A stretch of 64,000 nt of DNA from SMWN01 sp965261165 (GCA_965261165.1 OZ253445.1:1922001-1986000); one strand, 5' to 3'. Positions 17,861-27,396 are shown, counted from the first letter of the stretch. Numbers and translations are program-made. Notes: generated by a model not told the origin, from the sequence alone.

Positions 17861-18968
17861 TCAATATCTGATTATTTCGCAATCTGGCCGCGCCTTAGCC
17901 GCATCCGCAAAACGTGCGGAGATCAATGCGCATGTTATCGACCTCTTCGCAGATGAGGATACTGTCGAAACTACACTCTCAATTCATTGCGTCACTGGCT
18001 TCAGCGGCAGAAACGATTCTGAAATATTAATTAATATTGTTGCTGAATATGAAAGTAATGATACTAATCTCAGTGTGATAATTGGCAGTGGCTTTGAAGA
18101 GTGTCCAGAATCATTGTTGCAGTTAGAACAACGATTTTCAGTGATAGGGAATCCTTCTGATGTTGTTAGGCAACTAAAAAATCCCAGAATTTTTTTCAGT
18201 AAATTAGAAGAACTGGCATTACCATACCCCGAATACTTTATTGATATTACTGAGCCCCCAAATGGTAAATTTCTCATCAAAACGATAGGTGGTGCTGGAG
18301 GTGGTCACGTCAGGCATTATAAAAATGATGTGTCATTAACGCCTAAAAATTATTTACAAGCTTTTCTAGGAGGAAAAAATTACTCAGCAACATTTATTGC
18401 CGATGGGGAATCATTTCATGTGCTCGGCTTTAATGAGACATGGGCCTGTCAGGGTAATGGTGACTTTATTTTTGCGGGTGCGATTTCAAATGTAAGCCTA
18501 CCTGTCGAACTGCGTCAACAAATCACTGCTGCTGTTAAGAAATTGGTCGCCGTATTTAAGATCAAGGGTCTATGTAGTCTGGATTTTATTGTTCAGAAGA
18601 TAGGACAATATTCAATCCTTGAAGTGAATCCACGCCCCACAGCATCATTTGAGCTTTATGAAAACGAGAGGAATTTGTTCTCTCAACATATTGCTGCTTT
18701 TCAAGGAAAAATGACAAAACCTGAATTAGATCAAAATCGGTCACGAGGGCTAGGGCTATTATATGCTGAGAAAAGCATTACAATGCCGCGTCTGGATTGG
18801 CCAGAATGGGTGACAGACAGACCAAAGATGGGCAAACCAATCACCAAAGGCGAGCCTGTTTGCACAGTGCATGCTGAGGGACTTGACGTAGAAAACGTCA
18901 AACAACAACTAAATACAAGACTGGCCATACTGAGAAATCATTTAGATTTACAGTCTGAAGTTGCCTAA
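17847..18968 (+). CDS. ATP-grasp protein of the H4MPT cluster (orf17-like)
   Basis: A 373-residue ATP-grasp-fold protein. Recognisable parts are the ATP-binding glycine loop TIGGAGGGHVR and the metal-binding ILEVNPRPTASFE. The family is found only beside H4MPT-pathway genes in methylotrophs, where it is called orf17, and is required for C1 oxidation by an unproven cofactor-linked ligation. The start is uncertain: ATG 17847 overlaps mtdB by 14 bp, while ATG 17817 would add 10 residues. A 114-bp gap separates it from mch. Confidence 0.8.
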   Translation: MPRNNQYLIISQSGRALAASAKRAEINAHVIDLFADEDTVETTLSIHCVTGFSGRNDSEILINIVAEYESNDTNLSVIIGSGFEECPESLLQLEQRFSVIGNPSDVVRQLKNPRIFFSKLEELALPYPEYFIDITEPPNGKFLIKTIGGAGGGHVRHYKNDVSLTPKNYLQAFLGGKNYSATFIADGESFHVLGFNETWACQGNGDFIFAGAISNVSLPVELRQQITAAVKKLVAVFKIKGLCSLDFIVQKIGQYSILEVNPRPTASFELYENERNLFSQHIAAFQGKMTKPELDQNRSRGLGLLYAEKSITMPRLDWPEWVTDRPKMGKPITKGEPVCTVHAEGLDVENVKQQLNTRLAILRNHLDLQSEVA

Positions 18969-19082
18969 CTGTTTCATAGTTTTGGAATTAGGAATTAAAT
19001 AAATTTAGCAACAGAACCGCTAGAAATACAAAAAATGATACAAAACTATTATGCCAATTAAAAATAATCAGGGTGAATTCTT

Positions 19083-20075
19083 ATGTCTAAACTAAATGAT
19101 AGTAGTTTCCCCAGCGTCAACGCACTAAGCGCACCGATAGTGCAATCTTTAATTGATAATGCTGATGCCCTGCGCTTGGGCATCTCTAAATTAAGCAATG
19201 GCACGACAGTCATAGATGCCGGGATTGATGTAAGAGGAGGGCTCGAAGCCGGTCGTCTGATTTCGGAAATCTGCTTAGGCGGACTTGGAACTGTCAAACT
19301 TCGTGCATCAACCAATTTTGAGAATTGGTCATGGCATGTTGACGTCCACACATCGCATCCGGTTATTTCATGCTTGGCCAGTCAATATGCTGGTTGGAGC
19401 CTTTCTCATGGTGAAGGTAAAGGTGCTTTTAATGCACTTGGCTCGGGTCCCGGTCGCGCCATGGGCAGTAAGGAGGGATTATTTCTGGAGTTGGCTTATA
19501 AGGACAAAGCAGATTCAGCTTGCCTAGTGATAGAAGCTGATGGTAATCCTCCTGTTGAGATTGCCGATAAGGTCGCTGAGATGTGTGGTATCCCCACGGA
19601 TAAATTGACCCTAATCATCACGCCAGTATCAAGCCTATGCGGTAGTATCCAGGTTGTCGCCAGAGTGCTGGAAACCTCGCTACACAAAGTCCATACATTG
19701 GGATTTGACCTTTCCAAAGTCGTTGATGGTGCTGGTAGCGCGCCTGTTTGCCCCCCTGGGGTAGATTCCCTAACAGCAATGAGCCGTACCAATGATGCTA
19801 TTTTATTTGCTGGTCAGGTTCATTTATTTTTACAGACAGGCGACGAAGAGGCTGAAGAGTTGGCGAATAATTTGCCAAGCAGCGCTTCAAATGATTATGG
19901 CAAGCCTTTTGGTGCAGTGTTCAAGGACGTCGAATATGATTTTTATAAAATTGACCCGATGTTATTCAGTCCTGCCAGAGTTGCTGTGACAGCAATGGAT
20001 ACTGGCAATACCTTCCATGCTGGAAAAATTGACTTAGCATTATTGGAAAAATCATTTAGTAACAAGTGTGGCTGA
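19083..20075 (+). CDS. mch: Methenyl-H4MPT cyclohydrolase
   Basis: Hydrolyses methenyl-H4MPT to formyl-H4MPT, feeding FhcABCD. The 330-residue length and motifs such as DAGIDVRGGLEAGRLISE, LGSGPGRAMG and VCPPGVDSLTAMSRTNDA are typical of Mch. It is preceded by its own 114-bp gap, which may hold a promoter, and overlaps orf5 by 8 bp at its 3' end. Confidence 0.96.
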   Translation: MSKLNDSSFPSVNALSAPIVQSLIDNADALRLGISKLSNGTTVIDAGIDVRGGLEAGRLISEICLGGLGTVKLRASTNFENWSWHVDVHTSHPVISCLASQYAGWSLSHGEGKGAFNALGSGPGRAMGSKEGLFLELAYKDKADSACLVIEADGNPPVEIADKVAEMCGIPTDKLTLIITPVSSLCGSIQVVARVLETSLHKVHTLGFDLSKVVDGAGSAPVCPPGVDSLTAMSRTNDAILFAGQVHLFLQTGDEEAEELANNLPSSASNDYGKPFGAVFKDVEYDFYKIDPMLFSPARVAVTAMDTGNTFHAGKIDLALLEKSFSNKCG

Positions 20076-20994
20076 TATCGTACCAAAAATTGCAATCGTT
20101 ACAGATGAGCCTGGCTGGCATGGATGCCAGCTCAAGGAAGCACTGGTTGCACATGGATTAAGTAATCAGTATGTTTCATCCATGGATTGTCAGATGGGTA
20201 TTGGCGGATCTGGTACTGAGATCGTCCTTCCTGGATTCAAATCCCTGCCTTTGGCCGTATTCGTTAGAGGCGTGCCCGGCGGTACGCTTGAACAAGTTAT
20301 TTTCCGTCTAAATATCCTGCATGCCTTATCTGTAATGGGCACTGTTGTGTATAACAATCCTCGGGGTATTGAGCGAACGGTGGATAAAGCGATGACCAGT
20401 TTTCTGCTCAAGCAAGCCGGTATCCCCACACCAGACACATGGGTGTGTGAATCAAGAGAGAAAGCTGAATTTATTTTTCAGCAAGCGCGTGGGCAGGGGA
20501 GAAAACTGGTTTCAAAACCATTGTTTGGCTCACAAGGTATTGGCGTACATCTGCTTGATGGGAGGACGAATCTAGAGTTAATCCACGACGAAACCTTTGC
20601 GGGCGTTTACTATTTACAGTCCTATGTTGATTGTGGAGATAAAAAATCTTTTGATATCAGAGTGTTCGTGATCAATGGTAAAGCAGTCTCTGCTATGAAA
20701 CGGTGTGGCACGAACTGGGTCGCCAATCGTGCTCAGGGTGCTAAATGCGAGGCTTTAGGGCTAAATAAGGATTTGAGTCTACTCTCAGAAGCCGCTGTAA
20801 AAGCTGTTGGCATAGACTATGGTGGTGTCGATTTAATACCTGATACCAATGGATACCTGCAAGTCATTGAGGTTAATAGTATTCCCGCATGGCGGGGGCT
20901 GCAAAAACATACGGAATTTAATATTGCATCAAGCCTGATCGACGACATGGTTAATCGTCTCAGCAAAGTTAATCCACTAACGGTTCTCTCCTGA
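20068..20994 (+). CDS. RimK-like ATP-grasp ligase (methylotroph orf5)
   Basis: A 308-residue RimK-type ATP-grasp protein with KPLFGSQGIGVHLL as the ATP loop and QVIEVNSIPAWRGLQ as the metal-binding segment. It is related to glutamate ligases of methanopterin-type cofactors (MptN/CofF group), so addition of glutamate to the H4MPT side chain is a reasonable inference. GTG at 20068 is the likely start, overlapping the mch stop. The order mch-orf5-orf7-fae is conserved in methylotrophs. Confidence 0.85.
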   Translation: MADIVPKIAIVTDEPGWHGCQLKEALVAHGLSNQYVSSMDCQMGIGGSGTEIVLPGFKSLPLAVFVRGVPGGTLEQVIFRLNILHALSVMGTVVYNNPRGIERTVDKAMTSFLLKQAGIPTPDTWVCESREKAEFIFQQARGQGRKLVSKPLFGSQGIGVHLLDGRTNLELIHDETFAGVYYLQSYVDCGDKKSFDIRVFVINGKAVSAMKRCGTNWVANRAQGAKCEALGLNKDLSLLSEAAVKAVGIDYGGVDLIPDTNGYLQVIEVNSIPAWRGLQKHTEFNIASSLIDDMVNRLSKVNPLTVLS

Positions 20995-21001
20995 AATCAG
21001 G

Positions 21002-21856
21002 ATGACTCAGCCTAGTCAGGTATCCAGATTAGAAGATGCGGTCATGAGCAGTTTCATCACAGAGGTAAGCTCTCTGAAGCCCGGAAATGTCAGCCCTTAT
21101 TCGGAAGGTCATGGCATGACCACGACTGATCTTGTCAAAAGTGCTGAATTAACCAGCCCAATCCTGTGTGATCCGAGCCTATCTGTTGGAGCGCGCGTAC
21201 TAGAGAGTGTCAGGGTAACCTTTTCAGAAGTTGGTTGTAACACCAATCTTGGCATGTTGATGCTATTCGCCCCCATGATTCGAGCCGCAGAACTTGGCGT
21301 ATCATCACTACACTCGAATCTAAAGCTGGTTCTACAAGAACTGGATGAAAGGGATGCGGCCAATATTCTTGAAGCCATTCGTTATGCTAACCCCGGCGGA
21401 TTAGGTGAGAGCGCAAAATACGATGTGAGGCAGAAGGATGAAGGCAATATCACTCTGCAAATGGCAATGTCAGAAGCAAAAGACAGGGATTTAATTGCAA
21501 AACAATATGTTACAGATTTTACAGATATATTTTTATTGGGATTCATATGTATAGAGGACTTTGCGATACGATGGAATAGTGTAGAATGGGCGGCCGTAGC
21601 CTGCTACATGGGTTTCTTAGCTGAGTTTCCTGATTCTCATATCAGACGAAAATTCGGTCGGGAAGTAGCTGAACAAATAAAAATAAATGCAGTTCCCATT
21701 GCAATAGCACTCCGAAATGAAGATAATCCAGAAGAGGCGACCGAAATATTGATGAAGTTTGACGGCGCACTAAAGCTAAAAGGTATTAATCCAGGGACTA
21801 GCGCAGATTTAACCGCAGCAAGCCTATTAGCCTACTATTTAGGAAAACGGCATTGA
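21002..21856 (+). CDS. Triphosphoribosyl-dephospho-CoA synthase-like protein (methylotroph orf7)
   Basis: A 284-residue CitG-related protein with the family motif SLKPGNVSPYSEGHGM near residue 22 and NTNLGMLMLFAPMI in the middle. In methylotrophs it is called orf7, sits between orf5 and fae, and is needed for H4MPT-linked oxidation, probably in cofactor synthesis. It starts 7 bp after orf5. Met15 is an alternative start. Confidence 0.85.
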   Translation: MTQPSQVSRLEDAVMSSFITEVSSLKPGNVSPYSEGHGMTTTDLVKSAELTSPILCDPSLSVGARVLESVRVTFSEVGCNTNLGMLMLFAPMIRAAELGVSSLHSNLKLVLQELDERDAANILEAIRYANPGGLGESAKYDVRQKDEGNITLQMAMSEAKDRDLIAKQYVTDFTDIFLLGFICIEDFAIRWNSVEWAAVACYMGFLAEFPDSHIRRKFGREVAEQIKINAVPIAIALRNEDNPEEATEILMKFDGALKLKGINPGTSADLTAASLLAYYLGKRH

Positions 21857-21867
21857 ATCATAAAGTT

Positions 21868-21909
21868 GTTGATGCATAGATATTTCAAGTTGATGCATAG
21901 ATATTTCAA
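21868..21909. repeat. 21-bp perfect tandem duplication upstream of fae
   Basis: Two head-to-tail copies of a 21-bp unit beginning GTTGATGCATAG lie between orf7 and fae. They probably fall within or just upstream of the fae promoter, so copy number could affect fae expression. A candidate -10 (TATCCT) lies about 35 bp downstream. Confidence 0.85.
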
Positions 21910-22036
21910 TCTGTGTGTCGGCTTATTCGGGCGGGGATGCTATCCTCATAATTCTTTAAACTAATACATTTTAGGAAAACAGACTATGTCTATATTAGGA
22001 AAATTGTTTGGCTTTCTAGCTGAAGGAGACAAAAAA

Positions 22037-22549
22037 ATGGCAGTTATTGATAGAGTATTAATTGGTGAAGCATTGGTTGGTGACGGTAACGAAGTTGCCC
22101 ATATTGATTTAATGATGGGTCCTCGCGGAAGTGCTGCTGAAACAGCTTTCTGTAACGCTCTGGTAAACAATAAAGATGGTTTCAGCACTCTGTTAGCTGT
22201 TGTTGCTCCAAATTTGGCTTGTAAGCCTAATACAATTCTTTTCAACAAAGTTACTATCAAAGGTGGCAAACAAGCTGTGCAAATGTTCGGTCCTGCACAG
22301 CGTGCTGTTGCTATGGCCGTTATGGATTGCGTTGATGACGGCACCATCCCGGCTAACGAAGCTGATGATATCTTCATTAGTGTTGGCGTATTTATTCATT
22401 GGGAAGCTGATGATGATACTAAAATTCAGGATTACAACTATGAAGCTACCAAGCTTTCAATTAAACGTGCTGTATCTTGTGAGCCAAAATCTGTTGAAGT
22501 ATTGAGTAAACGTGGTTCTGCAGCTCATCCTTTTGCTGCACACGAGTAA
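22037..22549 (+). CDS. fae: Formaldehyde-activating enzyme
   Basis: Catalyses condensation of formaldehyde with H4MPT to methylene-H4MPT, the entry of the pathway. The 170-residue protein matches Fae along its whole length (GEALVGDGNEVAHIDL; MGPRGSAAETAFCN; GVFIHWEADDDTKIQ). The start is set at ATG 22037 by GAAGGAG with 8-nt spacing and by family length. An in-frame ATG at 21986 would add 17 residues. A strong terminator follows, and Fae is usually very abundant. Confidence 0.97.
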   Translation: MAVIDRVLIGEALVGDGNEVAHIDLMMGPRGSAAETAFCNALVNNKDGFSTLLAVVAPNLACKPNTILFNKVTIKGGKQAVQMFGPAQRAVAMAVMDCVDDGTIPANEADDIFISVGVFIHWEADDDTKIQDYNYEATKLSIKRAVSCEPKSVEVLSKRGSAAHPFAAHE

Positions 22550-22608
22550 TATATAGCAAGATTGTATGGAAAAATAATACGAAGCTGTTTCACAGCATAG
22601 CTTTATTA

Positions 22609-23325
22609 TTAAATGCCCCGTTTTACGGGGCATTTTTTTGCAAATCTTAATAACGTGTCAGATGTGATTTGTTGTGTATGCAGTGCTGTTGCAATTAGCA
22701 CACCATCAATACCTATATCGTTTAATGTTTGTAGATCATCTTCATGACGTACACCGCCTGCGACATATATTTTCTTGTCCCCGGCTGTTTTTTTTAAATT
22801 CGAAATGAGCTTACAATCCGGCCCATCATTTGAACCAACATGCGAGAGGCTCATGATGATAATTCTTTCTGGCCATAATTCTGTTTTTTGCAATAAACTT
22901 GGGCAACCAAGAAAAGTCTCTGTTTGGAAATCCAGAGACAAAATAATTTTCGGACTTAATGCGATCAATTCATTCAATATCTCCGGAGAGATATTCGTTT
23001 CGCTGCCAATCACATGTTGCCCACGTGATTGAATCTTGAGTTCGGTTGCTGAGGATATGCCCCGATCAATCCAGAATGATACTGACTGAAATTCATTAAG
23101 TATCTGCTCAATTAATTGGTCATTATTTGAATTGCCCTGAATGGCATCAAGATCGGCAATATAAATTGTTTTAAATGGGTATAGATTGATGAAGGCTTGT
23201 ACAATGTCCTTCGGAGAGCGGCCATTGCAAAGAGATGTCTGTAGCGGGCGATAATTTTGACGTTGTCCTTTGACAGCGTGAACAGCTTGACTCTGGCAAA
23301 TATCAATGACAGGAATAATTTCCAT
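22609..23325 (-). CDS. HisA-like TIM-barrel protein of the C1 cofactor cluster
   Basis: A 238-residue protein of the HisA/HisF phosphate-binding barrel family (starts MEIIPVIDI; phosphate-site segments VAGGVRHEDD and GVLIATALH). The context is cofactor biosynthesis rather than histidine synthesis, and related HisA-like genes occur in methylotroph H4MPT islands. I infer a role in making methylofuran or H4MPT; the reaction is unknown. The last eight codons come from the shared terminator hairpin. Its start lies only 11 bp from the divergent orfY. Confidence 0.8.
   Translation of the reverse strand: MEIIPVIDICQSQAVHAVKGQRQNYRPLQTSLCNGRSPKDIVQAFINLYPFKTIYIADLDAIQGNSNNDQLIEQILNEFQSVSFWIDRGISSATELKIQSRGQHVIGSETNISPEILNELIALSPKIILSLDFQTETFLGCPSLLQKTELWPERIIIMSLSHVGSNDGPDCKLISNLKKTAGDKKIYVAGGVRHEDDLQTLNDIGIDGVLIATALHTQQITSDTLLRFAKKCPVKRGI
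22610..22639. terminator. fae terminator embedded in the convergent HisA-like gene
   Basis: The perfect stem AATGCCCCG / CGGGGCATT around TTTTA is followed by a T-run on the plus strand. It encodes the last residues of the minus-strand HisA-like protein, so coding sequence and terminator coincide. Confidence 0.9.
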
Positions 23326-23336
23326 TATGAGTTTAT

Positions 23337-24335
23337 ATGCGTTTGTTTATTTGTGAGTTTATCACAGGCGGTGGTTTGCAAGACAAGGAATTGCCAGATG
23401 CTTTAGTTCAGGAAGGCAATATGATGCTTGAAGCCGTCCTCGCCGATCTTCTGCATATGGGTATCACAGATATTATTACGACACGTGACGACCGACTTGA
23501 TGCACTATCACATCCCATAAAACAGATCGCAATCGAGAGATGTATCAATAATACCTGGGAATCTTGCATGAACGACGCAGACGCCGTTTTAATTATTGCG
23601 CCGGAAACTGAAGATATTTTATTTAATTTGACATTAATGGCAGAGCAGTCTGAATGTTTTCTTTTGGGAAGTTCCTCAATATCTGTGCAGACAGCCAGTA
23701 GCAAATTAAAAACAGCAAATCTATTATTCAAAAATAAAATACCATGTATAGAAACATCAGAATTAAAGGTTAAAACTATCCCGAAAAGCCAGAATGGTTG
23801 GGTGATTAAACCGAATGATGGCATCGGCGCAGAAGATTGTTATTTTTGTGCTGATAGAGACGAACTGGATGAATTAAAAAGCTCGGTCGATACTGAAAAT
23901 TTTGTGATCCAAGAATATGTCCCCGGTGTTCCAGCAAGTCTTTCAATGATTTGCTATCAGGGGAAAGTCCAATTATTGGCCTGCAATAAACAGAAATTCG
24001 ATTTTGATAATGGAAAAGGAAAATTAAAGGGGCTTGTCGTTAATGGGATGTTAGAACAATGGGGTCTGTTTAATACGATAGCACAGAATATTGCTAGGGC
24101 AGATACAGGGCTGTGGGGATATATTGGTGTTGACCTGATAGTGACTAAAACAAGAGTCGTTGTTGTAGAGATAAATCCACGCTTAACAACCTCCTATGTT
24201 GGACTAAGAGAGTCTTTAGCATTAAATCCTGCAGAATTAATTTTATCCATTTGGCAAAATGGCGTTATGCCTGAAATTTATGAAAAAAGCTGTTTGCCTG
24301 TGGATTTGCCATTAGAAGAAACAAATGTCGTTTGA
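23337..24335 (+). CDS. ATP-grasp ligase, orfY / MfnD-like
   Basis: A 332-residue ATP-grasp protein with the opening LFICEFITGGGLQ, GWVIKPNDGIGAEDCYF as the ATP-binding loop, and VVEINPRLTTSYVGLRESL as the metal-binding region. It resembles MfnD (tyramine-glutamate ligase of methanofuran synthesis) and methylotroph OrfY. Glutamylation of tyramine for methylofuran is inferred from the family. It overlaps the next gene by 11 bp. Confidence 0.82.
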   Translation: MRLFICEFITGGGLQDKELPDALVQEGNMMLEAVLADLLHMGITDIITTRDDRLDALSHPIKQIAIERCINNTWESCMNDADAVLIIAPETEDILFNLTLMAEQSECFLLGSSSISVQTASSKLKTANLLFKNKIPCIETSELKVKTIPKSQNGWVIKPNDGIGAEDCYFCADRDELDELKSSVDTENFVIQEYVPGVPASLSMICYQGKVQLLACNKQKFDFDNGKGKLKGLVVNGMLEQWGLFNTIAQNIARADTGLWGYIGVDLIVTKTRVVVVEINPRLTTSYVGLRESLALNPAELILSIWQNGVMPEIYEKSCLPVDLPLEETNVV

Positions 24336-25362
24336 TACATATGTTGGCTGGGATATCGGCGGTGCACATTTGAAAATGGCATCAATCAATTATGATGGTG
24401 ACGTAAATTTTGCACAACAAATGGCGACACCTTTATGGAAAGGTTTGGACAGCCTGGAAAATGCAATATCAGAAATGCGAGATCAAATAACAGAAGATTC
24501 CGTTAATCATACAATCACAATGACGGCAGAACTGACAGATATTTTTAAAGATAGAAAATCGGGGGTTAAAAGATTAACAGAATTTCTAGGAAACCATTTC
24601 GATAAAGAAGATTTTCAACTGTATGCAGGCAATAGTGGTTTAATTAGAGTTGATGAAACGAATTCATATCTCACTGAGATTGCATCAGCTAATTGGCACG
24701 CGACAGCCAGTTTAGTTGCACAAAATGTTGATAAAGGTGTGTTGATTGATATTGGCAGCACGACAACGGACATTATTCCTTTTGCGTCGGGGCATTTGCT
24801 TAATACTGCCTATACTGATTATCAAAGGTTGCGTGATAATGAGCTCGTCTATACCGGTATTATCAGAACACCCGTTATGGCTGTTGTGAATAAAATATTT
24901 TGTGATGGGCAATGGCAAAATATTGCCGCAGATAATTTTTCTACTATGGCAGATATCTATCGATTAACGGGCGAATTAAATGAGCTGGACGACATGATGC
25001 CTGCAGCGGATGGCGCTGGTAAAACATCATGTGATAGTGCAAGGAGATTGGCAAGGATGGTTGGTCTTGATCTTCAGGATGAAGATAACATTCATCGTTA
25101 CGTAGAAATGGCGACACATATTGCCGACTCACATTTAGAAATAATTGGTGAATCATTATCGAAATTTTTATCACGTCAAAATACTAATTGCCTGGTTGGT
25201 GCAGGAGCAGGTCGTTTTATGGTGCGCAAATTAGCATCAAAGAATAGCTTGCAATATATAGATTTCACAGATTTTTTGAATTATCCAAAACAAGAAGAGC
25301 ATAGAATATTAAGTTGTGCTGCGGCTGTTTCAGTAGCACAGATCGCGAGGATAGTTAGTTGA
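24325..25362 (+). CDS. H4MPT-linked C1 pathway protein, hydantoinase/MfnF-like
   Basis: A 345-residue protein of the ASKHA (sugar kinase/actin-like) hydantoinase-A-related group. Phosphate-binding segments are GWDIGGAHLKMA near the N-terminus and LIDIGSTTTDIIP in the middle, with LVGAGAGRFM later. It is homologous to MfnF, which joins the furan and tyramine-glutamate parts of methanofuran. It is co-directional and overlapping with orfY and pabB. The precise methylofuran reaction is inferred. Confidence 0.82.
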   Translation: MSFDTYVGWDIGGAHLKMASINYDGDVNFAQQMATPLWKGLDSLENAISEMRDQITEDSVNHTITMTAELTDIFKDRKSGVKRLTEFLGNHFDKEDFQLYAGNSGLIRVDETNSYLTEIASANWHATASLVAQNVDKGVLIDIGSTTTDIIPFASGHLLNTAYTDYQRLRDNELVYTGIIRTPVMAVVNKIFCDGQWQNIAADNFSTMADIYRLTGELNELDDMMPAADGAGKTSCDSARRLARMVGLDLQDEDNIHRYVEMATHIADSHLEIIGESLSKFLSRQNTNCLVGAGAGRFMVRKLASKNSLQYIDFTDFLNYPKQEEHRILSCAAAVSVAQIARIVS

Positions 25363-26732
25363 CATTTAGATTGACAGAGTTGCCCTATTGTCGTGATTCT
25401 GCGCAGATTTTTTCTCACCTTGCAGAAGAGGACTGGAGTATCTTTCTGGATAGCAGTTATCCATATATAAATCTTGGTCGTTACGACATTATTGCTGCAC
25501 GCCCTTATATCACTTTAAAGACCTTTGCTGGTGAAACGGAAATAGTTCACATCAGTGGAGAACGTGAATCTTCTTATGAAGACCCATTCTCAATTGTGAA
25601 GTCATTACTTGGAGAGAATGAGACTAAACTTTCAACTATCCCATTTGCTGGAGGCGCATTGGGTTATTTTGCTTATGACCTTGGACGCAGGATTGAAGTG
25701 ATACCTGATATTTCTAAACATGATATTGCCATGCCTGATATGGCCATCGGAATTTATGATTGGGCGGTAGTGACAGATCATCAACAACGTAGAACATGGC
25801 TAACAGGCTATGGAAAAGACGAAAGAACATTTGATGAATGGAGTGAGTTGCTAGAACTTTTCCAGAAGAAAAAAGAATCAAGCGGACGGAAATTTGAAAT
25901 TCTATCTGAGCTTCAGGCCAATATGGATGAAGAGTCTTACGCTAGAGCCTTCAATAAAATTAAACATTACATCAAAGAAGGTGATTGTTATCAGGTAAAT
26001 TTGGCACAGCGTTTTTCAATTGATGTGACCGGCGATCCTTGGGCTGCTTATTTGAAATTACGAAAATTAAATCCTGCACCCTACAGCAGTTTCTTCAATA
26101 TCCCTGAGGGGGCAATATTAAGTACATCGCCGGAAAGATTTTTAAAGGTTGATAATGGTTTGGTTGAAACAAAACCCATTAAAGGAACGCGAAGACGTTC
26201 GGCAGATATTCATGAAGACAGGGCATTAAGCGATGATTTGCTCGAAAGCAAAAAAGATCGTGCAGAAAATTTGATGATTGTCGATCTTTTACGTAATGAC
26301 ATTGGTAAATCATGTCGCCATGGTAGTGTCTCTGTGCCCAAATTATTTGCCCTAGAGAGTTTTGCCAAAGTACATCATTTGGTAAGTACCATTATCGGGC
26401 AATTGGCAGAAAACTCTCATGTAATGGATTTATTACGCGGTTGTTTCCCGGGGGGTTCCATCACAGGTGCGCCGAAGCTGCGTGCGATGGAAATTATTGA
26501 AATGCTTGAGCCGCATAGACGTGGGATCTATTGTGGTTCAATGGCGTATATCGGTTTTGATGGCAATATGGATAGCAATATCACTATCCGAACATTAGTG
26601 CATCACAGGGATAAAATGTATTGTTGGGCAGGCGGGGGGATTGTAACGGACTCACGCCTAGGCGCTGAATATCAGGAATGTTTTGATAAGGCTTCGGCAA
26701 TCCTTGCATTATTTGCCCAAGAAAATTTATAA
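25359..26732 (+). CDS. pabB: Aminodeoxychorismate synthase component I
   Basis: Makes 4-amino-4-deoxychorismate, the precursor of 4-aminobenzoate. The 457-residue chorismate-binding enzyme has SPERFLKV, ETKPIKGTRRR, VDLLRNDIGK and GGSITGAPKLRAME. The PIKGT lysine is typical of PabB rather than anthranilate synthase. The start is a TTG at 25359 with GAGG 8 nt upstream, overlapping the previous stop as TTGA. No pabA is seen here. In this context the product feeds beta-RFAP synthase for H4MPT. Confidence 0.92.
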   Translation: MTFRLTELPYCRDSAQIFSHLAEEDWSIFLDSSYPYINLGRYDIIAARPYITLKTFAGETEIVHISGERESSYEDPFSIVKSLLGENETKLSTIPFAGGALGYFAYDLGRRIEVIPDISKHDIAMPDMAIGIYDWAVVTDHQQRRTWLTGYGKDERTFDEWSELLELFQKKKESSGRKFEILSELQANMDEESYARAFNKIKHYIKEGDCYQVNLAQRFSIDVTGDPWAAYLKLRKLNPAPYSSFFNIPEGAILSTSPERFLKVDNGLVETKPIKGTRRRSADIHEDRALSDDLLESKKDRAENLMIVDLLRNDIGKSCRHGSVSVPKLFALESFAKVHHLVSTIIGQLAENSHVMDLLRGCFPGGSITGAPKLRAMEIIEMLEPHRRGIYCGSMAYIGFDGNMDSNITIRTLVHHRDKMYCWAGGGIVTDSRLGAEYQECFDKASAILALFAQENL

Positions 26733-26750
26733 CTATGGAAAAAACCAGAT

Positions 26751-27365
26751 ATGTGGGTCATTAAGCTTGGCGGTAGTTTGTTATCGTCAGGTAGTTTAAA
26801 AAAATGGCTTTCAATCATTGTTGAAAATGGCGCAGGCAAAGTTGTTATCGTTCCCGGAGGAGGTATATTCGCAGATCAGATTCGTGACGTTCAACAAAAA
26901 TGGAAAATCGATGATGAGTCTGCGCACCAGATGGCTTTATTAGCAATGGAACAATATGCGCATTTACTCAAGTCCTACGCACCGAGCCTTAGTCTTGCAG
27001 ATTCTATTGAAGGAATTAATAGGCTTATTAGGCTGAATCAGATGCCTGTATGGCTACCTTTTAAAATGATTAATACATGTCAGGATATATCTGCAAACTG
27101 GAATTTAACTTCGGATAGTCTGGCAATCTGGTTGGCAGAACATCTAGGTGCTAAGCATATGATGTTGGTTAAATCACCAAGGGGGAGCAATCTAAATTCG
27201 AGGCAATTATCTGAATCTGAAATGGTAGATAAAGACTTCCCAAACTTTGTAAAAAAATCAGAATCGGTCATATGGTGGCTAGATCAGAACGACATAGGGG
27301 CATTGGAAAGTTTACTTAAAACAAATGCTAAGCCAGAAGATTATCTCAATAAAGTTGAGTATTAG
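26751..27365 (+). CDS. Amino-acid-kinase-family protein, MfnE-like
   Basis: A 204-residue amino acid kinase-fold protein (WVIKLGGSLL at the N-terminus; VIVPGGGIFADQIRDVQ; LTSDSLAIWLAEHLGA). MfnE of methanogens phosphorylates the furan phosphate intermediate of methanofuran, and homologues sit in methylotroph C1 islands, so that role is inferred here. It is the last gene of the rightward cofactor set, 18 bp after pabB. Confidence 0.82.
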   Translation: MWVIKLGGSLLSSGSLKKWLSIIVENGAGKVVIVPGGGIFADQIRDVQQKWKIDDESAHQMALLAMEQYAHLLKSYAPSLSLADSIEGINRLIRLNQMPVWLPFKMINTCQDISANWNLTSDSLAIWLAEHLGAKHMMLVKSPRGSNLNSRQLSESEMVDKDFPNFVKKSESVIWWLDQNDIGALESLLKTNAKPEDYLNKVEY

Positions 27366-27396
27366 AATTCATAATTAAAGCGCTGATTACGAAACA

